Assembly: GCA_947650365.1 (NCBI GenBank)
Contig: CANTAL010000129.1
Span: forward strand, 248,001-312,000
Origin: Chamaelirium japonicum
Taxonomy: Eukaryota > Streptophyta > Magnoliopsida > Liliales > Melanthiaceae
Length of the DNA: 64,000 bases
Reading direction: 5' to 3'
Made by a program: the position numbers and the translations under genes. Positions 53,426 to 64,000 of this stretch are shown piece after piece. The notes beneath the pieces are model-generated. The model was not told the origin of the DNA and made no database searches. It saw only the letters and a list, made by a program, of their open reading frames with translations. How positions within the stretch are numbered: position 1 is the first letter of the stretch; each line of letters opens with the position of its first letter.

Positions 53426-54779
53426 AATTGTACGAATACATTAGAATGGATCGTACGAATAAATTAGAATGGATACATTTGTGCGAATGAATTAGAATGG
53501 ATCGCACAAATGAATTAAAGTGGATATATTTATACGAATGAATTAGAATGAATCGTACGAATGCATTAGAATGGATCGTACGAATGAATTAGAATGGATA
53601 CATTCGTGCGAATGAATTAGAATGGATCGTACGAATAAATTAGAATGGATCGTGTGAATGAATTAGAATGGATCGTGCGAATGAATTAGAATGGATCGTA
53701 TAAATGAATTAGAATGGATCGTACGAATGAATTAGAATGGATCGTACAAATGAATTAGAATGGATCATACAAATGAATTAGAAAGGTTACATTCGTGACA
53801 ATGAATTAGAATGGATCGTTCGAATGAATTAGAATGGATCATAGGAATGAATTAGAATGGATCATGCAAATGAATTAGAATCGATCGTACGAATAAATTA
53901 GAATGAATTAGAATCGATACATTCGTGCGAATGAATTAGAATGGATCGTACGAATGAATTAGAATGGATTGTACGATTGAATTAGAATAGATCGCACGAA
54001 TGAATTAGAATGGTTACATTCGTGCGAATGAATTGGAATGGATCGTACGAATGAATTAGAATGGATCGTGAGAATGAATTAGAATTGATCATACGAATGA
54101 ATTAGAATGGATCGTACGAATGGATTAGAACGCATTGTATGAATGAATTAGAATAGATACATTTGTGCGAATGAATTAGATTGCATCGTACGAATAAATT
54201 TGAATGGATTGTATGAATGAATTAGAATGGATCGTACGAATGAATTAGAATGGATTATGCGAATGAATTAGAATAGATCATACGAATAAATTAGAATGGA
54301 TCGTGCGAATGGATTAGAATGGATCATATGAATGAATTAGAATGGATCCACCGAATGAGTTAGAATGGATCATGCGAATGAATTAGAATGAATCAGACGA
54401 ATGAATTAGAATGGATACATTCGTGCGAATGAATTAGAATGGATCGGACGAATGAATTAGAATTGATCGTGCGAATGAATTAGAATGGATCATACGATTG
54501 AATAGAATGGATCGTACGAATGAATTAGAATGGATCATACAAATAAATTAGAAAGGTTACATTCGTGAGAATGAATTAGAATGGATCGTACGAATGAATT
54601 AGAATGGATCATTCGAATGAATTTGAATAGATCGTACGAATGAATTAGAATGGATCGAACGAATGAATTAGAATAGATACATTCGAGCGAATGAATTAGA
54701 ATAGATCGTAGGAATGAATTAGAATGGATCATACGAATGAATTAGAGTGGATCGTGCGAATGAATTAGAATGGATTGTA

Positions 54780-56178
54780 CGAATGAATTAGAATGGATAC
54801 ATTCGTGCGAATAAATTAGAATGGATCGAGGAATGGATATATTTATGCGAATGAATTAGAATGGATCGTACGAATAAATTAGAATGGATTGTACGAATGA
54901 ATTAGAATGGATACATTTGAGGGAATGAATTAGAATGGATCGTACGAATGAATTAGAATGGATCATAGGAATGAATTAGAATGGATCGTTTAAATGAGTT
55001 AGAATGGATCCTACGAATGAATTAGAATGGATCGAACGAATGAGTTAGAATGGATACATTTGAGCGAATGAATTAGAATAGATCGTAGGAATGAATTAGA
55101 ATGGATCGTACGAATGAATTAGAATGGATTGAGCGAATGAATTAGAATGGTTACAATTGTACAAATGAATTAGAATGGATCGTACGAATGGATTAGAATG
55201 GATCGTACGAATGGATTAGAACGCATTGTACGAGTGAATTAGAATAGATACATTTGTGCGAATGAATTAGATTGCATCGTACGAATGAATTTGAATGGAT
55301 TGTACGAATGAATTAGAATGGATCGTACGAATGAATTAGAATGGATCATGCGAATGAATTAGAATAGATCGTACGAATGAATTAGAATGGATCGTGCGAA
55401 CGAATTAGAATGGATCGTATGAACGAATTAGAATGGATCGTATGAATGAATTAGAATGGATACAATCGAGCGAATGAATTAGAATGGATCGTACGATGCA
55501 ATCTAATTCATTCGCACGATCCATTCTAATTCATTCGCATGATCCATTCCAATTCATTCGTATGATCCATTCTAATTCATTCGTACGATCCATTCTAATT
55601 CATTCGCACGAATGTATCCATTCTAATTCAGTTGCACGATCCATTCTAATTCATTCCTATGATCCATTCTAATTCATTCGTAAGATCCATTCTAATTCAT
55701 TCGTCCGATCAATTTCAAAATCATTCGTACGATTCAATCTAATTCATTCGCACAAATGTATCTATTCTAATTCATTCGTACAATGTGTTCTAATCCATTC
55801 GTACGATCCATTCTAATCCATTCGTACGATCCATTCTAATTCATTCGTATGATCCATTCTAATTCATTCGTACGATCCATTCTAATTCATTTGCATGAAT
55901 GTATCCATTCTAATTCATTCGTACAATCCATTCTAATTCATTCGCACGATCCATTCTAATTCATTCGTATGATCCATTCTAATTCATTCCTACGATCTAT
56001 TCTAATTCATTCGCTCGAATGTATCCATTCTAATTCATTCGTTTGATCCATTCTAATTCATTCGTACGATCCATTCAAATTCATTCGCATGATCCATTCT
56101 ATTTCATTCGTACGATCCATTCTAATTCATTCTCACGAATGTAACCTTTCTAATTCATTTGTATGATCCATTATAATT
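54780..56178. repeat. 1.4 kb higher-order unit, first copy
   Basis: Matches about 58436-59860 at an offset of 3.63-3.68 kb, including the rare word GGATCGAGGAA near 54826, the AACGCATTG variant at 55220, the plus-to-minus switch CGTACGATGCAATC near 55495 and the minus-strand series up to about 56178. Confidence 0.82.
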
Positions 56179-56185
56179 CATTCGT

Positions 56186-58430
56186 GCGAATGAATTAGAA
56201 TGGATCGTACGAATGGATTAGAATGGATCGTACAAATGGATTAGAATGGATCGTACGAATGAATTAGAATGGATCGTACAAATGAATTAGAAAGGTTACA
56301 TTTTTGAGAATGAATTAGAATGGATCGTACGAATGAATTAGAATGGATCGTACGAATGGATTAGAATGGATCGTACAAATGAATTAGAATGGATCGTACG
56401 AATGCATTAGAATGGATACATTCGTGCGAATGAATTAGAATGGATCGTACGAATGAATTAGAATGGATCGTGCGAATGAATTAGAATGGATCGTATGAAC
56501 GGATTAGAATGGATCGTGCGAATGAATTAGAATGGATCGTACGAATGAATTAGAATGGATACATTTGTGCGAATGAATTAGAATGGATCGTACGAATTAA
56601 TTAGAATGGATCGTACGAATGAATTAGAATGGATCGTACAAATGAATTAGAAAGGTTACATTTGTGAGAATGAATTAGAATGGATCGTACGAATGAATTA
56701 GAATGGATCGTACGAATGGATTAGAATGGATCGTACGAATGGATTAGAATGGATCGCACGAATGAATTAGAATGGATCATATAAATGAATTAGAAAGGTT
56801 ACATTCTTGAGAATGAATTAGAATGGATCGTACGAATGAATTAGAATGGATCATGCGAATGAATTTGAATGGATTGTACGAATGAATTAGAATGGATCGA
56901 ACGAATGAATTAGAATGGATACATTCGAGCGAATGAATTAGAATAGATCGAAGGAATGAATTAGAATGGATCATACGAATGAATTAGAATGGATCGGGCG
57001 AATGAATTAGAATGGATTGTACGAATGAATTAGAATGGATACATTCATGCAAATGAATTAGAATGGATCGTACGAATGAATTAGAATGGATCATACGAAT
57101 GAATTAGAATGGATCATACAAATGAATTAGAATGGATCGTACGAATGGATTAGAACGCATTGTACGAATGAATTATAATAGATACATTTGTGCAAATGAA
57201 TTAGATTGCATCGTACGAATAAATTTGAATGGATCGGACGAATGAATTAGAATGGATCGTACGAATGAATTAGAATGGATCATAGGAATGAATTAGAATG
57301 GATCGTGCAAATGAATTAGAATGGATACATTCGTGCGAATGAATTAGAATGGATCGTGCGAATGAGTTAGAATGGATCGTACGAATGAATTAGAATGGAT
57401 ACATTCATGCAAATGAATTAGAATGGATCGTACGAATGAATTAGAATGGATCATACGAATGAATTAGAATGGATCGTACGAATGGATTAGAATGGATCGT
57501 ACGAATGGATTAGAACGCATTGTACGAATGAATTAGAATAGATACATTTGTGCGAATGAATTAGATTCCATCGTACGATGCAATCTAATTCATTCGCACG
57601 ATCCATTCTAATTCATTCGTACGATCCATTCTAATTCATTCGTATGATCCATTCTAATTCATTCGTACGATCCATTCTAATTCATTCACTCGAATGTAAC
57701 CATTCTAATTCATTCGTACGATTCATTCTAATTCATTCATATGATCCATTCTAATACATTTGTACGATTCATTCTAATTCATTCGTACAATCCATTCTAA
57801 TTCAGTCGTATGAATTTATCATACGAATGAATTAGAATGGATCATAGGAATGAATTAGAATGGATCGTGCAAATGAATTAGAATGGATACATTCGTGCGA
57901 ATGAATTAGAAAGGATCGTAGGAATGAATTAGAATGGATCGTACGAATGAATTAGAATGGTTACATTCGTGCAAATGAATTAGAATGGATCGTACGAATG
58001 GATTAGAATGGATCGCACGAATGGACTAGAATGGATCGTAGGAATGAATTAGAACGGATCGTACGAATGGATTAGAATGGATCGTACGAATGAATTAGAA
58101 TGGATTGTACAAATGAATTAGAAAGGTTACATTTGTGAGAATGAATTAGAATGGATCGTACGAATGGATTAGAATGGATCGTACGAATGGATTAGAATGG
58201 ATCGTACGAATGAATTAGAATGGATACATTCGTGCGATTGAATTAGAATGGATTGTATGAATGAATTAGAATGGATCGTACGAATGAATTAGCATGGTTA
58301 CATTCGTGCGAATGAACGAGAATGGATCGTACCAATTATTTAGAATGGATACATTCGAGCGAATGAATTAGAATAGATCATATGAATGAATTAGAATGGA
58401 CCGTACAAATGAATTAGAAAGGTTACATTC
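56186..58430. repeat. 2.2 kb higher-order unit, first copy
   Basis: Corresponds to about 61678-63905 at an offset of 5.47-5.50 kb. Shared landmarks in order: AAAGGTTACATTTGTGAG monomers, a GCATTAG variant before ATACATTCG, the short minus-oriented island (57577-57819 against 63069-63282), and the CAGTCGTATGAAT switch back to plus. Confidence 0.82.
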
Positions 58431-58435
58431 GTGCG

Positions 58436-59860
58436 AATAAATTAGAATGGATACATTCGTGCGAATTAATTAAAATGGATCGAGGAAGGGATATATTTAT
58501 GCGAATGAATTAGAATGGATCGAACGAATGAATTAGAATGGATACATTTGTGCGAATGAATTAGAATGGATCGTACGAATGAATTAGAATGGATCGTACG
58601 AATGAATTAGAATGGATACATTTGTGCGAATGAATTAGAATGGATCGTACAAATGAATTAGAATGGATTATACGAATGAATTAGAATGGATACATTTGAG
58701 CAAATGAATTAGAATGGATCGTACGAATGAATTAGAATGGATCATAGGAATGAATTAGAATGGATCGTGCAAATGAATTAGAATGGATCGTACGAATGAA
58801 TTAGAATGGATCGAACGAATGGATTAGAATGGATCGTACGAATGGATTAGAACGCATTGCACGAATGAATTAGATTAGATATTTTTGTGCGAATGAATTA
58901 GATTGCATCGTACGAATGAATTTGAATGGATTGTACGAATGAAATAGAATGGATCGTACGAATGAATTAGAATGGATCATACGAATGAATTAGAATAGAT
59001 CGTACGAATGAATTAGAATGGATCGTGCGAACGAATTAGAATGGATCGTATGAATGAATTAGAATGGATCGTATGAATGAATTAGAATGGATACATTCGA
59101 GCGAATGAATTAGAATGGATCGTACGATGCAATCTAATTTATTCGCACGATCCATTCTAATTCATTCGTACGATCCATTATAATTTATTCGTATGATCCA
59201 TTCTAATTTATTCGTTCAAATATATCCATTCTAATTCATTCGTATGATCCATTCTAATTCATTCCCACGATCCATTCTAATTCATTCGCACGAATGTATC
59301 CATTCTAATTCAGTTGCACGATCCATTCTAATTCATTCCTATGATCCATTCTAATTCATTCGTACGATCCATTCTAATTCATTCGTCCGATCCATTCAAA
59401 TTAATTCGTACGATGCAATCTAATTCATTGACACAAATGTATCTATTCTAATTCATTCGTACAATGCGTTCTAATCCCTTCGTACGATCCATTCTAATCC
59501 ATTCGTACGATCCATTCTAATTCATTCGTATGATCCAATCTAATTCATTCGTACGATCCATTCTAATTCATTTGCATGAATGTATCTATTTTAATTCATT
59601 CGTACAATCCATTCTAATTCATTCGCACGATCCATTCTAATTCATTCGTATGATCCATTCTAATTCATTCCTACGATCTATTCTAATTCATTCGCTCGAA
59701 TGTATCCATTCTAATTCATTCGTTCGATCCATTCTAATTCATTCGTACGATCCATTCAAATTCATTCGCATGATCCATTCTTATTCATTCATACGATCCA
59801 TTCTAATTCATTCTCACGAATGTAACCTTTCTAATTCATTTGTATGATCCATTATAATTC
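58436..59860. repeat. 1.4 kb higher-order unit, second copy
   Basis: Partner of 54780-56178. Beyond about 59860 the minus-oriented block continues to 60785 while the first copy turns back to plus at 56186, which marks the end of the shared segment. Confidence 0.82.
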
Positions 59861-60920
59861 ATTCGTACGATCCATTCTAATCCATTCGTACGATCCATTC
59901 TAATCCATTCGTATGATCCATTCTAATTCATTCGTACGATCCGTTCTAATTCATTCTCACAAATGTAACATTTCTAATTCATTTGTACGATCCATTCTAA
60001 TTCATTCGTACGATCCATTCTAATTCATTTGTACGATCGATTCTAATTCATTTGCACAAATGTATCCATTCTAATTCATTCGAACGATCCATTCTAATTC
60101 ATTCGCACGATCCATTCTAATTCGTTCGCACGATCCATTCTAATTCATTCGCACGATCCATTCTAATTCATTCGCACGATCCATTCTAATTCATTCGCAC
60201 GAATGTATCCATTCTAATGCATTCGTATGATCCATTCTAATTCATTCGTACGATCCATTCTAATCCATTCGTACGATCCATTCTAATTCATTCGTACGAT
60301 CGATTCTAATTCATTCTCACAAATGTAACCTTTCTAATTCATTTGTACGATCTATTCTAATTCATTCGTACGATCCACTCTAATCCATTCGTATGATCCA
60401 TTCTAATCCAATCGTACGATCCATTCTAATTCATTCGCACGAATGTAACCATTCTAATCCATTCGTACGATCCATTCTAATTCATTCCTACGATCCATTC
60501 GAATTCATTTGTACAAATGTATCCATTCTAATTCATTTGTACGATCCATTCTAATTCATTCCTATGATCCATTCTAATTCATTCGTATGATCCATTCTAA
60601 TTCATTCGCTAGAATATATCCATTCTAATTCATTCGTACGATCCATTCTAATTCGTTCGTACGATCCATTCTAATTCGTTCATACGATCCATTCTAATTT
60701 GTTCGTACGATCCATTCTAATTCATTTGTATGATCAATTTTAATTCATTCGCATGATCCATTCTAATTCATTCGTTTGATTCATTCGTGTGAATGAGTTA
60801 GAATGGATCATACGAATGAATTAGAATGGATCGTACGAATGAATTAGAATGGATCGTACGAATGGATTAGAATGGATCGTACGAATGAATTAGAATGGAT
60901 CGTACGAATGAATTAGAATG

Positions 60921-62075
60921 GATACATTCCAGCGAATGAATTAGAATGGATCGTACGAATTAATTAGAATGGATCATAGGAATGAATTAGAATGGATCGT
61001 GCAAATGAATTAGAATGGATACATTCGTGCGAATGAATTAGAATGGATCGTAGGAATGAATTAGAATGGATCGTACGAATGAATTAGAATGGTTACATTC
61101 GTGTGAATGAATTAGAATTGATCGTACGAATGGATTAGAATGGATCGTACGAATGGATTAGAATGGATCGTATGAATGAATTAGAATGGATCGTACAAAT
61201 GAATTAGAAAGGTTACATTTGTGAGAATGAATTAGAATGGATCGTACGAATGAATTAGAATGGATCGTACGAATGGATTAGAATGGATCGTACGAAAGAA
61301 TTAGAATGGATCGTACGAATGCATTAGAATGGATACATTCGTGCGAATGAATTAGAATGGATCATACGAATGAATTAGAATGGATCGTGCGAATGAATTA
61401 GAATGGATTGTACGAATGAATTAGAATGGATCGTGCGAATGAATTAGAATGTATCGTACGAATGAATTAGAATGCATCGTACGAATGAATTAGAATGGAT
61501 ACATTCCAGCGAATGAATTAGAATGGATCGTACGAATGAATTAGAATGGATCATAGGAATGAATTAGAATGGATCGTGCAAATGAATTAGAATGGATACA
61601 TTCGTGTGAGTGAATTAGAATGGATCGTAGGAATGAATTAGAATGGATCGTACGAATGAATTAGAATGGTTACATTCTTGCGAATGAATTAGAATGGATC
61701 GTACGAATGGATTATAATGGATCGTTCAAATGGATTAGAATGGATCGTACGAATGAATTAGAATGGATCATACAAATGAATTAGAAAGGTTACATTTGTG
61801 AGAATGAATTAGAATGGATCGTACGAATGAATTAGAATGGATTGTACGAATGAATTAGAATGGATCGTACGAATGCATTAGAATGGATACATTCGTGCGA
61901 ATGAATTAGAATGGATCGTACGAATGAATTAGAATGGATCGTGCGAATGAATTAGAATGGATCGTACGAATGAATTAGAATGGATCGTGCGAATAAATTA
62001 GAATGGATCGTACGAATGAATTAGAATGGATACATTTGTGCGAACGAATTAGAATGGATCGTACGAATGAATTAG
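60921..62075 (+). repeat. ~577-bp tandem higher-order pair
   Basis: The private 28-mer variant ACATTCCAGCG occurs at about 60924 and 61501, spaced 577 bp, each followed by the same order of ATCATAGG, ATCGTGCAAATG, GGTTACATTC and AAAGGTTACATTTGTGAG monomers. Confidence 0.75.
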
Positions 62076-63905
62076 AATGGATCTTACGAATGAATTAGAA
62101 TGGATCGTACAAATGAATTAGAAAGATTACATTTGTGAGAATGAATTAGAATGGATCGTACGAATGAATTAGAATGGATCGTACGAATGGATTAGAATGG
62201 ATCGTACGAATGGATTAGAATGGATCGCACGAATGAATTAGAATGGATCATACAAATGAATTAGAAAGGTTATATTCGTGAGAATGAATTAGAATGGATC
62301 GTACGAATGAATTAGAATGGTACATGCGAATAAATTTGAATGGATCGTACGAATGAATTAGAATGGATGGAACGAATGAATTAGAATGGATACATTCGAG
62401 CGAATGAATTAGAATAGATCGTAGGAATGAATTAGAATGGATCATACAAATCAATTAGAATGGATCGTGCGAATGAATTAGAATGGATTGTACGAATGAA
62501 TTAGAATGGATACATTCATGCAAATGAATTAGAATGGATCGTACGAATGAATTAGAATGGATCATACGAATGAATTAGAATGGATCGTACAAATGGATTA
62601 GAATGGATCGTACGAATGGATTAGATTGCATTGTACGAATGAATTAGAATAGATACATTTATGCGAATGAATTAGATTGCATCGTACGAATGAATTTGAA
62701 TGGATCGGACGAATGAATTAGAAGGGATCGTACGAATGAATTAGAATGGATCTAGGAATGAATTAGAATGGATCGTGCAAATGAATTAGAATGGATACAT
62801 GAGTGCGAATGAATTAGAATGGATCGTGCGAATGAATTAGAATGGATCGTACGAATGAATTATAATGGATACATTCATGCAAATGAATTAGAATGGATTG
62901 TACGAATGAATTAGAATGGATCATACGAATGAATTAGAATGGAACGTACGAATGGATTAGAATGGATCGTACGAATGGATTAGAACGCATTGTACGAATG
63001 AATTAGAATAGATACATTTGTGCGAATGAATTAGATTGCATCGTACGAATGAATTTGAATGGATCGTACGATGCAATCTAATTCATTCGCACGATCCATT
63101 CTAATTCATTCGTACGATCCATTCTAATTCATTCGTATGATCCATTCTAATTCATTCGCTCGAATGTAACCATTCTAATTCATTCGTACGATTCATTCTA
63201 ATTCATTCGTACGATCCATTCTAATGCATTCGTACGATTCATTCAAATTCATTCGTACCATCCATTCTAATTCAGTCGTATGAATGTATCATACGAATGA
63301 ATTAGAATGGATCATAGGAATGAATTAGAATGGATCGTGCAAATGAATTTGAATGGATACATTCGTGCGAGTAAATTAGAATGGATCGTAGGAATGAATT
63401 AGAATGGATCGTACGATTGAATTAGAATGGTTACATTCGTGCAAATGAATTAGAATGGATCGTACGAATGGATTAGAATGGATCGTACGAATGGATTAGA
63501 ATGGATCGTACGAATGGATTAGAATGGATCGTACGAATGAATTAGAATGGATCGTACAAATGAATTAGAAAGGTTACATTTGTGAGAATGAATTATAATG
63601 GATCGTACGAATGGATTAGAATGGATTGTACGAATGGATTAGAATGGATTGTACGATTGGATTAGAATGGATCGTACGAATGAATTAGAATGGATACATT
63701 CGTGTGAATGAATAAGAATGGATTGTATGAATGAATTAGAATGGATCGTACGAATGAATTAGAATGGTTACATTCGTGCGAATGAACTAGAATGGATCGT
63801 ACGAATAAATTAGAATGGATACATTCGAGCGAATGAATTAGAATAGATCATACGAATGAATTAGAATGGATCGTACAAATGAATTAGAAAGGTTACATTT
63901 GTGAG
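61678..63905. repeat. 2.2 kb higher-order unit, second copy
   Basis: Partner of 56186-58430. The order of 28-bp landmarks and both strand switches is conserved. Small indels of single monomers shift the offset between 5.47 and 5.50 kb. Confidence 0.82.
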
Positions 63906-64000
63906 AATAAGTTAGAATGGATCGTATGAATGAATTAGAATGGTTACATTTATGCAAATGATTTAGAATGGATTATACGAATGAATTAGAATGGATCATA

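Larger units (their letters stand above)
51130..64000. repeat. 23-bp satellite array, right part
   Basis: Same satellite as on the left, about 535 monomers. Blocks: plus 51130-55494, minus 55495-56186, plus 56187-57576, minus 57577-57819, plus 57820-59126, minus 59127-60785, plus 60786-63068, minus 63069-63282, plus 63283-64000. The window ends inside the array. Five of the switches use recurrent junction types (CGTACGATGCAATC at 55495, 57577, 59127 and 63069, and the GTCGTATGAAT type at 57820 and 63283). No other element or gene is seen. Confidence 0.96.

Noticed and set aside
10815-62454. Recurrent 62-68 residue ORFs with IHSNSFVRSILIHS-type repeats inside the satellite (for example 12559-12756, 17522-17719, 27916-28113, 59650-59847)
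   Set aside because: They are the satellite read through its three phases (23 codons = three monomers). They are open only where chance variants remove the TAA in the CTAATT word, and they recur because the DNA segment itself is duplicated.
1-64000. Telomeric or subtelomeric repeat
   Set aside because: No TTTAGGG-type array was seen; the monomer is unrelated in length and sequence.

Overview
The window is plant-type heterochromatin. About 55.7 kb is one short-period satellite, and a single 8.3 kb LTR retrotransposon is inserted in it. No host protein gene, tRNA, rRNA or CRISPR array could be supported. The organism is very probably a flowering plant, because the retrotransposon has a plant Ty3/Gypsy Gag plus an antisense ORF of the kind known from plant gypsy elements. 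The high GC of the element's ORFs would fit a monocot, but the species cannot be named from this sequence.

Satellite (1-42835 and 51130-64000). The monomer is 23 bp: a core GAATGAATTAGAATGG and a tail ATCGTAC. A 28-bp variant replaces the tail with ATACATTCGTGC and recurs roughly every 70-150 bp. I estimate about 2,300 monomers. The array is not uniformly head-to-tail: I count about 52 strand switches, giving blocks from about 50 bp to more than 4 kb. Above this lies a higher order. A compound segment of about 12.4 kb (about 6480-18850) with many inversions recurs at about 22068-34707 with 15 strand-switch points in the same order. On the right, a 1.4 kb pair (54780-56178 and 58436-59860), a 2.2 kb pair (56186-58430 and 61678-63905) and a 577-bp tandem pair form further layers.

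Retrotransposon (42836-51124). Two LTRs of 869 and 860 bp, about 98% identical by hand comparison, flank a primer-binding-like site, a sense gag ORF (43794-45185), a 78-bp tandem array, two antisense ORFs that look like exons of one gene (48839-46674 and 46582-46031), a 144-bp tandem array and a polypurine tract. No protease, reverse transcriptase, RNase H or integrase is seen, so it is a non-autonomous gag-bearing (TR-GAG/LARD-like) element. It looks structurally whole for that class. It interrupts one satellite monomer, and removing it with one copy of the 5-bp target duplication restores the 23-bp phase. Its LTR divergence suggests insertion within roughly the last million years, after this part of the satellite array existed.

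Limits: all alignments and counts were done by eye. Block and duplication edges are good to about 5-30 bp, and identities are estimates.
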